DNA from: Sphingomonas sp. Leaf339 | GTDB taxonomy: Bacteria > Pseudomonadota > Alphaproteobacteria > Sphingomonadales > Sphingomonadaceae | DNA length: 64,000 nt | Direction: 5' to 3' | Assembly (NCBI RefSeq): GCF_001426195.1 | Contig: NZ_LMRS01000012.1 | Location: forward strand, 310,001 to 374,000 | Shown: positions 1 to 7,449 of the stretch, one piece after another | Position numbering within the stretch: position 1 is the first letter of the stretch | How the letters are laid out: the number at the start of each line of letters is the position of its first letter | The notes under the pieces: model-generated | What the model saw: only the letters and a program-made list of their open reading frames with translations | What the model was told of the DNA's origin: nothing | Database searches by the model: none | Position numbers and translations under genes: made by a program

Positions 1-245
1 GTGTTGCGTACAACTGGCGAGCGAAGTTCCTGTCGGGCACCGGGCTCAATCCGTTCTACGTCCAGGCCTATGGCCAGGTCGATGCCAGTGCCAGTTACGA
101 GTTTACGAAAGGACTGACGGCGTTCGTCGAGGCGATCAACCTGACTGGTTCGAGCCGACGCGGGCATCGCCGATCGGAAAACAACGTGACGTTCGTGCAA
201 CCGGGCTATGCGCGCTATTCGGCGGGGATGCGGTTCTCGTTTTGA
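1..245 (+). CDS. TonB-dependent receptor, C-terminal end (partial)
   Basis: The window opens inside this gene. The frame beginning at base 3 is open to a TGA at 243-245 and gives about 80 residues. They have alternating aromatic and polar residues typical of outer-membrane beta strands, including the segments YVQAYGQVDASASYEF and YARYSAGMRFSF. The protein ends in Phe, the usual C-terminal signature for BamA-assembled barrels. The segment reading 'FVEAINLTG' resembles the conserved 'v.NltN' strand of TonB-dependent receptors. The product would import a ligand across the outer membrane, and sugar import is likely given the neighbouring halogenase/SapC/LacI cassette, which is an inference. The N-terminal plug and the TonB box lie outside the window. 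Confidence 0.85.
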   Translation, partial: VAYNWRAKFLSGTGLNPFYVQAYGQVDASASYEFTKGLTAFVEAINLTGSSRRGHRRSENNVTFVQPGYARYSAGMRFSF

Positions 246-332
246 TGCGATGGACCTGCCGACGGGGTGGCTTTTCCCGCCTCCGGACGGCAGGTCTTTA
301 GCGGTCAGGGCCCAGAGAAGACGGGAAACACG

Positions 333-1898
333 GTGGATACGCCAGTCGCCCATATCGTGATCGTCGGCGGCGGCACCGCCGGTTGGCTGGCGGCGTGCCT
401 GATTGCGGCGCGGGCCGATCCGGCAGCGACCGCGCCGCTGAGCGTCACACTGGTCGAATCGCCGGACGTGCCGACGATCGGCGTTGGCGAGGGAACATGG
501 CCGACGATGCGGCGCACGCTGGCGCGGATCGGCATCGACGAAGCCGAATTCCTCACCGCATGCGATGCGTCGTTCAAGCAGGGTTCGCGGTTCGACGGAT
601 GGGTGACGGGAGCGGCCGGCGACAGCTATCTGCATCCCTTCGTGGCACCGGTGGAGGCCGATCCGGCGGCAGCCGTGGCGGCATGGCGTGAGCACGGGAC
701 GGGTGCCGACTTTGCGACAATGGTCGGCGTGCAACCGCATGTCTGTTCGCGCGATCTGGCACCGCGGCAGCGGGGGATGCCGGGTTATACCGGGGCGTTG
801 AACTATGCCTATCACCTAGATGCGGCCAAATTTGCCGCGTTGCTGACGCGCCATGCGACGGAGCGGTTCGGCGTGCGTCATGTCCGCGACCATGTCGTCG
901 GCGTCGACAAGGCGGCGGGCGGCGATATCGCAGCGGTACGGACAAGGGCGTCGGGTGCGATCGGTGGCGATTTGTTCCTCGATTGCACCGGCCATGCGGC
1001 GCTGCTGATCGGCGGCGAATATGGCGTCGGGGTGATCGACCGGAGCGGCGAGTTGTTCAACGACCGGGCGCTGGCGGTGCAGGTGCCGGTGGCGCCAGGA
1101 TCGCCGATCGCCTCGCAGACCAACGCGACCGCGCATGGGGCCGGCTGGATTTGGGATATCGGGCTACCGACGAGGCGGGGCGTGGGATGTGTCTATTCGT
1201 CCGCGCATATGGACGGTGACGCCGCGGCGGCGACGCTGGCGGCGTATCTCGATCGGACCGCGCCGGGTGTCGAGATGGACGCGCTGTCGGTACGGCGGCT
1301 GACCTTCCGGTCGCAGCATCGCGAGCGGTTCTGGGTGCGCAATTGTCTGGCGGTCGGGTTGTCGGCGGGGTTTCTGGAGCCGCTGGAGGCATCGGCGATC
1401 GTGCTGATCGAACTGTCGCTGGACGCGTTGCTCGATAACTTTCCGGCGACGCGTGGTGTGATGGACATCCATGCCGCTCGCTTCGACGTGCTGTTCCGCT
1501 ATCGCTGGGACCGGATCGTGGAGTTCCTGAAGCTGCATTATGTGCTCAGCCGGCGTGATGAGCCCTATTGGCGGGATCACCGCGAAGCTGCGACGATCCC
1601 GCCAAGGCTGGCGGAGCTTTTGCAGGTGTGGTGTCACCAGCCGCCATCGCGCACGGATTTCGGGATGATCGACGAGGTGTTTCCTGCCGCCAGTTATCAA
1701 TATGTGCTGTACGGCATGGGCTTTCCTCCGCCCGGCCCGGCGATCGTGCGGGGGAACGCGCGGGTGAATCTGGGTCAGTTGTTCCAAGGTGTGGAGCAAC
1801 GTGCGCGGATGCTCGTCGCCAGCCTGCCGACCAACCGTGCCTATCTTGATGCGTTGCGCGATGTCCGCGCCGCGCCAGCCATGGAACATAGCGCCTGA
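333..1898 (+). CDS. Flavin-dependent tryptophan halogenase-like protein 1
   Basis: This is a flavoprotein of the tryptophan halogenase family, whose known members use FADH2, oxygen and halide to chlorinate or brominate indoles. The FAD-binding motif GGGTAGW sits at about residues 12-18 and is followed by GVGEGTWPT. The Lys of the 'ASFKQGS' segment matches the catalytic lysine of PrnA/RebH, and the Glu in [11 protein letters not shown] matches the second catalytic residue. The usual WxWxIP signature reads WIWDIG, so its proline is replaced. The GTG at 333 is preferred because the Rossmann motif then lies close to the N terminus; an upstream in-frame GTG at 267 would add 22 unlikely residues. 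The real substrate is unknown; relatives beside TonB receptors have no proven substrate known to me. Confidence 0.85.
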   Translation: MDTPVAHIVIVGGGTAGWLAACLIAARADPAATAPLSVTLVESPDVPTIGVGEGTWPTMRRTLARIGIDEAEFLTACDASFKQGSRFDGWVTGAAGDSYLHPFVAPVEADPAAAVAAWREHGTGADFATMVGVQPHVCSRDLAPRQRGMPGYTGALNYAYHLDAAKFAALLTRHATERFGVRHVRDHVVGVDKAAGGDIAAVRTRASGAIGGDLFLDCTGHAALLIGGEYGVGVIDRSGELFNDRALAVQVPVAPGSPIASQTNATAHGAGWIWDIGLPTRRGVGCVYSSAHMDGDAAAATLAAYLDRTAPGVEMDALSVRRLTFRSQHRERFWVRNCLAVGLSAGFLEPLEASAIVLIELSLDALLDNFPATRGVMDIHAARFDVLFRYRWDRIVEFLKLHYVLSRRDEPYWRDHREAATIPPRLAELLQVWCHQPPSRTDFGMIDEVFPAASYQYVLYGMGFPPPGPAIVRGNARVNLGQLFQGVEQRARMLVASLPTNRAYLDALRDVRAAPAMEHSA

Positions 1899-1899
1899 C

Positions 1900-2616
1900 A
1901 TGCCCGACCACGTGATCCTCGCCGCTGAAACCCATCGCGACCTGCGCATCCGCACCGATCATGCGCCCGATAATAGCGACGCGGCGATGTCGTGCATCAC
2001 CGTGCCGACCGAGTTCCGGCGGGTGCAGAACGAATATCCGATCCTGTTCCGGCTGAATCAGGAGAGCGGCGAGTTCACCGCGCTGGCGTTGTTCGGGTTC
2101 GAGAATGGTGAGAATCTGTTTTTCGACGGCGATCGCTGGGATGCGCGGTATCGGCCGCTGGCGATCGATATCCAGCCGTTTCTGATCGGGCGTCACCGCG
2201 AGGAATCGGACGCGCGGCAGGTGCATATCGACATGGCGAGTTCGCGCGTCGGCCATGAAGATGGCGTGCGGGTGTTCGACGAGCATGACCGGCCGACGCC
2301 GTTTCTGGAACGCGTCATCGGCCAGTTGCGCGCGCTGGACGAGGGGTATGTCGCGTCGGCCGGCTTCTTTGCCGCGCTGCGCCGGTACGACCTGCTCGAA
2401 CCGTTGACGCTGGAGATCACGCTGGACGACGGGTCGACCAACCGGCTGGTAGGCTTCCATGTGATCGACGAGGAGCGGCTGGCGGCGCTGGACGCGGCGG
2501 CGCTGGGCGACCTGCACGGGGCGGGGCATCTGATGCCGATGTTCATGGCGATCGCCTCGCTCGGCAATATCGGCGATCTGGTCGCGCGCAAGAACCGACG
2601 CGGCCGACATGGCTGA
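1900..2616 (+). CDS. SapC family protein
   Basis: The 238-residue product matches the SapC family: an N-terminal FRRVQNEYPILF segment, then ENLFFDGDRWDARYRPL, and an acidic middle region that reads VFDEHDRPTPFLE. SapC is named after a Campylobacter S-layer locus, but in sphingomonads, Caulobacter and Xanthomonas the gene recurs next to TonB-dependent receptors and halogenases, and its role there is not known. The ATG at 1900 starts one base after the halogenase stop. The frame is open further upstream (ATG at 1861), but that would overlap the halogenase. The next gene overlaps its end by 8 bases, so the four genes are probably cotranscribed. Confidence 0.8.
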   Translation: MPDHVILAAETHRDLRIRTDHAPDNSDAAMSCITVPTEFRRVQNEYPILFRLNQESGEFTALALFGFENGENLFFDGDRWDARYRPLAIDIQPFLIGRHREESDARQVHIDMASSRVGHEDGVRVFDEHDRPTPFLERVIGQLRALDEGYVASAGFFAALRRYDLLEPLTLEITLDDGSTNRLVGFHVIDEERLAALDAAALGDLHGAGHLMPMFMAIASLGNIGDLVARKNRRGRHG

Positions 2617-3631
2617 GGACATCTTCGCCGCCCTGCCCCGCCTGCCGGAGGTGACGGTCGACGGCCCGTCGGCGCTGGACGCGTTGCTGCGCGAGCGGAC
2701 CGACCCGGTGGTGATCCGTGGGCTGGTCGACGACTGGCCGCTGGTGGCGGCGGGTCGGCAGTCGGGCGCAGACGCGCGGGACTATATCGTCCGCCATGCC
2801 CGCGACCTGCCCTTCACCGTGTCGGTGGGCGCGTCGCAGAGCGGCGGGCGGCTGTTCTACGACGACAAGCTGGGGATGAATTTCCAGACACTGCGCGCGA
2901 AGCTGCCCGAGATATTCGCGCAGATTGCGGCGGGCGAGGACAAGGCGGTGGCGCCGCCGATCTACCTTGCCTCGATCGACCTCGCCGAGTTCTTCACCGG
3001 GTTGCACGAGGCCAATCATGTCGATCTGGGCGAGCGCACGGCGCTCGCCAGCATCTGGATGGGGACGCGTACGCGCATTGCCGCGCATAACGACGTGCCG
3101 CATAATCTGGCTTGCGTCGCGGTCGGTCGGCGACGCTTCACGGTCTTTCCGCGCGAGCAGTTCCGCAACCTGTATCTGGGGCCGGTCGACAACACGCCGG
3201 CGGGTCGCGCGGTGAGCATGGTGGATTTCCATGCGCCGGATTTCGACCGCCATCCCCGTTTTCGCGAGGCCCTGTCCCACGGTGCAGTCGCCGATCTGGC
3301 GGCGGGGGATGCGATCTATATGCCGTCGCTGTGGTGGCATCATGTCGAGGGGCTGGACCCGTTCAACGTGCTGGTGAATTACTGGTGGCGCGAGACGCCG
3401 CGGTGGCTGGGCCAGCCGCAGGATGCGCTGAACCATACGATGCTCGCGATCCGCGATCTGCCCGACGACGAGAAGCGACACTGGCGCGAGATGTTCGATT
3501 ATTATGTGTTCGATAACGACGCTGGCGTGACGGCGCATATCCCGGAGGCGGCACGCAGCGTTCTGGCGCCGATGACGCCGGAAAGTGCCGGCCGCATCCG
3601 TGCTTTCCTGTTGCGGGCGCTGAGCCGATGA
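2609..3631 (+). CDS. Cupin-like (JmjC-type) domain protein
   Basis: The 340-residue protein belongs to the cupin_8/JmjC-like group of Fe(II)/2-oxoglutarate oxygenases. A metal-binding His-x-Asp is visible in RIAAHNDVPHNLA at about residues 161-164, and the distal strand IYMPSLWWHHVEGL at about residues 233-246 supplies the second histidine. 'RFTVFPREQF' between them is the usual beta-strand after the first metal ligands. Members hydroxylate proteins or small molecules; the target here is not predictable. It overlaps the SapC gene by 8 bases and the following halogenase region begins at its stop, which suggests a joint function with the two halogenase-like proteins. Confidence 0.8.
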   Translation: MAEDIFAALPRLPEVTVDGPSALDALLRERTDPVVIRGLVDDWPLVAAGRQSGADARDYIVRHARDLPFTVSVGASQSGGRLFYDDKLGMNFQTLRAKLPEIFAQIAAGEDKAVAPPIYLASIDLAEFFTGLHEANHVDLGERTALASIWMGTRTRIAAHNDVPHNLACVAVGRRRFTVFPREQFRNLYLGPVDNTPAGRAVSMVDFHAPDFDRHPRFREALSHGAVADLAAGDAIYMPSLWWHHVEGLDPFNVLVNYWWRETPRWLGQPQDALNHTMLAIRDLPDDEKRHWREMFDYYVFDNDAGVTAHIPEAARSVLAPMTPESAGRIRAFLLRALSR

Positions 3632-3657
3632 GCGTCGGTTCCGTGCAAGGGGGTTCG

Positions 3658-5133
3658 ATGCGCCGCGTCGTCATCGCCGGCGGCGGTACGGCGGGATGGA
3701 TGGCCGCGGCGGCAATCGCGCGCACGATGGGTCGCACGGTCGAGCTGACACTGGTGGAATCGGATGCGATCGGCACGGTTGGGGTCGGCGAATCCACGAT
3801 CCCGCCGCTCGTCACCTACAACCGGCTGCTGGGTATCAATGAAGCCGATTTCATGCGCGCCACGCAGGCGACATTCAAACTCGGCATTCTGTTCGACGAC
3901 TGGAAGGAGCGCGGCCATCGCTATTTCCATTCGTTCGGGCTGACCGGCAAGGATCACTGGTCAGCCGGGTTCCAGCATTTCTGGCTGTACGGACAGGAGA
4001 AAGGCCATCTCCAGTCATACGACGAATATTGCCTGGAGCTGGTCGCAGCGATGCAGGGGAAGTTCGCGCACCTGCCCGACGACCGGGTGAATTATGCCTA
4101 TCAACTGGATTCCACGCTCTACGCGAAATTCCTGCGCGGAATGGCGGAGACGGACGGCACGACGCGGGTCGAGGGGCGGATCGCGCAGGTCGAGCTGGAC
4201 GGCGAGCGTGGTGATATCGCCGCGCTGGTGCTTGAATCAGGCGCGCGGATCGAGGGTGATCTGTTCATCGACTGCACCGGTTTCCGCGCGCTGTTGATCG
4301 AGCAGGCGCTGCATGCAGGGTTCGACGACTGGACGCATTACCTGCCTTGCGATGCGGCGATCGCGGTGCAGACCGAAAGCGTTCGCCCTGCCGTGCCCTA
4401 TACCCGGGCGATGGCGCATGACGCGGGCTGGCAATGGCGCATTCCGTTGCAGCACCGCACCGGTAACGGCATCGTATATTGCAGCCGGTATCTGGACCAT
4501 GACGCGGCGCTCGACCGGTTGCTGGGCAATATCGAGGGACGGACGCTGACCGAGCCGAACCGCTTACGCTTCGTGACGGGTGCGCGGCGGCGGCAATGGC
4601 ACCGGAACTGCATCGCGATCGGCCTGTCGGGCGGGTTCATGGAACCGCTGGAATCGACCAGCATCCACCTGATCCAGCGCGCCGTGCTGCGACTGCTCCG
4701 CCTGTTCCCGACAGGAGCAATCAGCGAACGTGACGTAGCCGAATTCAACGACCAGCAGCATACCGACATGTTGCAGATCCGCGATTTCCTGATCCTGCAT
4801 TACAAGGCGACCGAACGGCGCGACAGCGCGTTCTGGCGGCAATGTGGGGCGATGGTGATCCCGGAGTCGCTAGACCAGAAGATCGAACTGTTTCGCGAAA
4901 CTGGCCGTGTGTTTCGCAAGAACGACGAACTGTTCGCGGAGAACAGCTGGGTGCAGGTGATGATGGGCCAGGGGATAATACCGCGCGCCTTTCACCCGAT
5001 CGTCGGCAAGCTGCGCGATGAAGAATTGGCGCGGTTGCTCACGACGCTGCGTGACGAAGTGGGCCGGACGGTGGCGGGACTGCCCGACCATGCCGCCTAT
5101 GTCGCGCGATATTGCGGTGCCATGGCGGCGTGA
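3658..5133 (+). CDS. Flavin-dependent tryptophan halogenase-like protein 2
   Basis: This is a second, more canonical halogenase-family flavoprotein. It has GGGTAGW near the N terminus, GVGESTIPP, the catalytic-lysine segment ATFKLGILFDDW, the full WxWxIP signature (WQWRIP) and GFMEPLESTSI with the catalytic Glu. An upstream ATG at 3628 overlaps the previous stop codon, but AAGGGGG lies five bases before the ATG at 3658, so the later start is chosen (491 residues). Family enzymes need a separate flavin reductase, and none is seen in this window. The substrate is unknown. Its motifs are closer to known halogenases than those of the first paralogue. Confidence 0.87.
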   Translation: MRRVVIAGGGTAGWMAAAAIARTMGRTVELTLVESDAIGTVGVGESTIPPLVTYNRLLGINEADFMRATQATFKLGILFDDWKERGHRYFHSFGLTGKDHWSAGFQHFWLYGQEKGHLQSYDEYCLELVAAMQGKFAHLPDDRVNYAYQLDSTLYAKFLRGMAETDGTTRVEGRIAQVELDGERGDIAALVLESGARIEGDLFIDCTGFRALLIEQALHAGFDDWTHYLPCDAAIAVQTESVRPAVPYTRAMAHDAGWQWRIPLQHRTGNGIVYCSRYLDHDAALDRLLGNIEGRTLTEPNRLRFVTGARRRQWHRNCIAIGLSGGFMEPLESTSIHLIQRAVLRLLRLFPTGAISERDVAEFNDQQHTDMLQIRDFLILHYKATERRDSAFWRQCGAMVIPESLDQKIELFRETGRVFRKNDELFAENSWVQVMMGQGIIPRAFHPIVGKLRDEELARLLTTLRDEVGRTVAGLPDHAAYVARYCGAMAA

Positions 5134-6206
5134 GCGGCGGTGGGGCGCGGGTGACACGGCGACGACAGGCGGTGACGATCAAACACGTCGCGGCTGATGC
5201 CGGCGTGTCTTTGCAGACCGTCAGCCGCGTCATCAACAAGGAACCCAATGTCCGGCCCGAGATGATGGCGCGGGTGCAGGCGTCGATCCAGAAGTTGGGT
5301 TACGTCCCCTCGATCGCGGCGCAGCGGATGGGCGGGTCGCGATCGTACCTGATCCTGGCGCTGAACGATCGCGAGCGGACGATCGCCGATTGGCGCAACC
5401 GGCAGGGGACGGACTGGGTCGACCAGATGCTGTTGGGCGGGATGCTGAAATGCGCGGAACACGGCTATCGCCTGATCGTCGAGCTGGTCGACACGCATAG
5501 CGACCATATCGAGCGTGAATTATTGGCGGCGATCGCGGCGTTGCAGCCCGATGGCGTGATCCTGACGCCGCCGCATTCGGGCAATCCGATCATCATCCGG
5601 CTGCTGGATGCGCAGGGCATCCGCTTCGCGCGGATCGGGTCGCTGCACGAGGGACCGGGCTTCACGCTCATCATGGACGACGAGCGCGCGGCGCGGTTGG
5701 CGACGGAGCATCTGCTCGCTCTGGGCCATCGGCGCATCGGCTTCATCGCCGGGCCAGCGGAGTACGAACTGAGCGGCTGGCGCGTGACCGGCTGGCGCGC
5801 GGCGATGGCGGCCGCCGGCGTTGCGGACGAAGATTTGCTGGCGACCGGCGATTTCAGTCACGCGTCCGGACGGGCGGCGGCGATCGGCCTGCTCGCCCTG
5901 CCCGATCCGCCGACCGCGATCATCGCCAGTAACGACCAGATGACGCTCGCTACGCTGGATCTGATGCGCGAACGGGGGCTGAGCGTGCCCGGCGACTTGT
6001 CGCTGATCAGTTTCGACGACACGCCGATCGCGCGGCTGGCGCATCCGCCGCTGACCGCGGTGATGCAACCGATCGCCGATGTCGCGTCGCGCGCGGTGGA
6101 GCTGATCATCGGCGATTATGCGGGCGAGCCGATGCCAGCGATGCCCGTGGTGGTGCCGGCGGGGCTGCAGTTGCGCCAGTCGACGGCAACACCGGCGGGG
6201 CGATAA
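5130..6206 (+). CDS. LacI family transcriptional regulator
   Basis: The N terminus has a LacI-type helix-turn-helix, VTIKHVAADAGVSLQTVSRVIN, followed by the hinge helix region 'YVPSIAAQRM'. A periplasmic-binding-protein-like effector domain follows, with the typical 'LGHRRIGFIAG' and 'SLISFDDTPIARLAHPPLT' segments. The GTG at 5130 overlaps the halogenase stop as GTGA; GTG at 5151 is an alternative and keeps the whole HTH. LacI proteins usually respond to sugars, so this gene is the best candidate for controlling the receptor/halogenase cassette. No operator was recognised with confidence. Confidence 0.9.
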   Translation: MSGGGARVTRRRQAVTIKHVAADAGVSLQTVSRVINKEPNVRPEMMARVQASIQKLGYVPSIAAQRMGGSRSYLILALNDRERTIADWRNRQGTDWVDQMLLGGMLKCAEHGYRLIVELVDTHSDHIERELLAAIAALQPDGVILTPPHSGNPIIIRLLDAQGIRFARIGSLHEGPGFTLIMDDERAARLATEHLLALGHRRIGFIAGPAEYELSGWRVTGWRAAMAAAGVADEDLLATGDFSHASGRAAAIGLLALPDPPTAIIASNDQMTLATLDLMRERGLSVPGDLSLISFDDTPIARLAHPPLTAVMQPIADVASRAVELIIGDYAGEPMPAMPVVVPAGLQLRQSTATPAGR

Positions 6207-6217
6207 CGCAACCCGGC

Positions 6218-6256
6218 TGGACGTGGCGCACACAAGCCCTATATACCGTTCGGTAT
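6218..6256 (+). promoter_or_regulatory. TetR gene promoter with palindromic operator 1
   Basis: A -35-like TGGACG (6218-6223) and a -10-like TATATA (6240-6245) are 16 bases apart. The palindrome ATACCG-TT-CGGTAT occupies 6243-6256, covers the end of the -10 element and shares its last two bases with the ATG at 6255. This is the layout expected for autorepression by a TetR protein. Confidence 0.7.
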
Positions 6257-6869
6257 GAAAAGTATGTGTTCCCTGACGGCCGTTAAGGGCCGCCCGCGTG
6301 AGTTCGATCTGGACGATGCGTTGGCGGCGGCATTGCGCGTGTTTTGGCGCAACGGTTACGAGGCTGCGTCGATGGCCGAGCTGACCGCGGCGATGGGGAT
6401 CACCAAACCCAGCCTGTATGCGGCGTTTGGCAACAAGGAGGCGCTGTTTCACAAGGCGCTCGACCTCTATGAGCGCGAGAAGCTGGCATATATGACGTCC
6501 GCCCTCGATGCGCCGACCGCGCGCGGCGTGGCGGAGCGGCTGCTGCGTGGCGGTCTGGCAATCCAGACGAGCACCTGCGATCCGAAGGGGTGTCTGGGCG
6601 TCATCAGCGCGGCTGCGTGCGGCGCGGAGGCGGAAGCGATCAAGGCAGAGGTCGTGAAACGGCGGGCATCGTCGGAAGCGGCGCTGATCCGACGGTTCGA
6701 GGAAGCGAAGGCAGCCGGGGAGTTCCCTGACGGACTGGAGGCGCCGGCGCTGGCGCGTTACCTGTTCGCGATCATGCAAGGACTGGCGATTCAGGGCGGG
6801 TCCGGGGCGACGTGTGCAGAACTGGACCAATTGGTCGAAACCAGCCTGTCGGTGTGGCCGACCAAATAA
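6255..6869 (+). CDS. TetR/AcrR family transcriptional regulator
   Basis: The 204-residue protein has a TetR DNA-binding domain: GRPREFDLDDALAAALRVF, then the HTH 'GITKPSLYAAFGNKEALFHKAL' at about residues 49-70. A helical ligand domain carrying CDPKGCLGV follows. The GRPREF/CxxxGCL pattern resembles the YcdC/AcrR-like subgroup often found next to oxidoreductases or efflux genes. The ATG at 6255 has no ribosome-binding site and lies about 10 bases from the -10 box, so the transcript is probably leaderless. Three related palindromes (6243-6256, 6873-6884, 6920-6931) flank the gene and suggest that it controls itself and the downstream small gene. Confidence 0.9.
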   Translation: MKSMCSLTAVKGRPREFDLDDALAAALRVFWRNGYEAASMAELTAAMGITKPSLYAAFGNKEALFHKALDLYEREKLAYMTSALDAPTARGVAERLLRGGLAIQTSTCDPKGCLGVISAAACGAEAEAIKAEVVKRRASSEAALIRRFEEAKAAGEFPDGLEAPALARYLFAIMQGLAIQGGSGATCAELDQLVETSLSVWPTK

Positions 6870-6871
6870 AA

Positions 6872-6885
6872 ATACCGCACGGTAC
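6872..6885 (+). promoter_or_regulatory. TetR-type palindromic operator 2
   Basis: TACCG-CA-CGGTA at 6873-6884 repeats the arms of the operator at the TetR promoter. It lies just after the TetR stop codon and upstream of the -35 box at 6895, so a repressor bound here could act together with the third site. Confidence 0.6.
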
Positions 6886-6894
6886 AAAAGCAGA

Positions 6895-6932
6895 TTGACG
6901 CGGTGCCGATGGCTTTATATACCGATTGGTAA
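6895..6932 (+). promoter_or_regulatory. Promoter with TetR-type operator 3
   Basis: TTGACG at 6895-6900 and TATACC at 6918-6923 are spaced by 17 bases, a good sigma-70-type promoter. The palindrome TACC-GATT-GGTA at 6920-6931 overlaps the -10 box. It keeps the TACCG half of the other two sites and changes the second half. The promoter points to the small gene starting at 7065. Confidence 0.65.
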
Positions 6933-7064
6933 CGAAGCTACACAGTGATGGGATACGAACACACAATGTGTCGCCCTGTCATTTCAACCCAGCGACTGAC
7001 GGCATGCCGATGGATGGTCATCGACAAACCCCGGCGCTCGCCCAGATCGAACAGGGGACGTCCC

Positions 7065-7442
7065 GTGGCCTATCTCGACCTCGACAATGCCTTCTCCGCG
7101 CCGGGCATGAGCCGGACCATGGTGGCCAAGGCCCCCGTGGCGGCGGGCTTCTCCGCACTGGAATGGAGCGTCATCGCGCTCGCCAAGCGGGATACGCTGC
7201 GCAGTTTGGCGCGGCCTAGCCGTCTGTCTCGGGCAATGGGCAGCCTGTTCGGTTTCGGCGTCGCATCCGCGCTGGCCGATCCCCGGCTGGAGGCGTTGCG
7301 GCGGCTGGCGGTCCATGCCTGGCACCGTGGCTTTGCACTGCCGGTCACCGAGGTGGAGCAATTCGTGGCGGCCGGCTTCGCGGCGGCGCAGGTCGAAACG
7401 CTGGTCATGAGCGTCACCGGCCTGCGGATCGTTGAAGCCTGA
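7065..7442 (+). CDS. Small protein of unknown function, TetR-linked
   Basis: I do not recognise the family. The chosen GTG at 7065 has AGGGG seven bases upstream and gives 125 residues. The frame stays open upstream as far as an ATG at 6945, but that stretch looks untranslated: it is rich in Arg and Cys and unlike the rest. The protein contains 'FSALEWSVIALAKRDTLRSL' near residue 28, a Gly/Ala-rich short hydrophobic stretch 'GSLFGFGVASALADP', and a helical end that reads 'VEQFVAAGFAAAQVETLV'. There is no signal peptide. Its promoter carries the TetR-type palindrome, so it is probably induced when that repressor lets go. The function cannot be assigned. Confidence 0.6.
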   Translation: MAYLDLDNAFSAPGMSRTMVAKAPVAAGFSALEWSVIALAKRDTLRSLARPSRLSRAMGSLFGFGVASALADPRLEALRRLAVHAWHRGFALPVTEVEQFVAAGFAAAQVETLVMSVTGLRIVEA

Positions 7443-7449
7443 TCCCGCC

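Noticed and set aside
5520..6887. Minus-strand open frame across the LacI and TetR genes
   Set aside because: It spans two well-supported genes and a promoter with operator and has an Arg-rich composition typical of a shadow frame.
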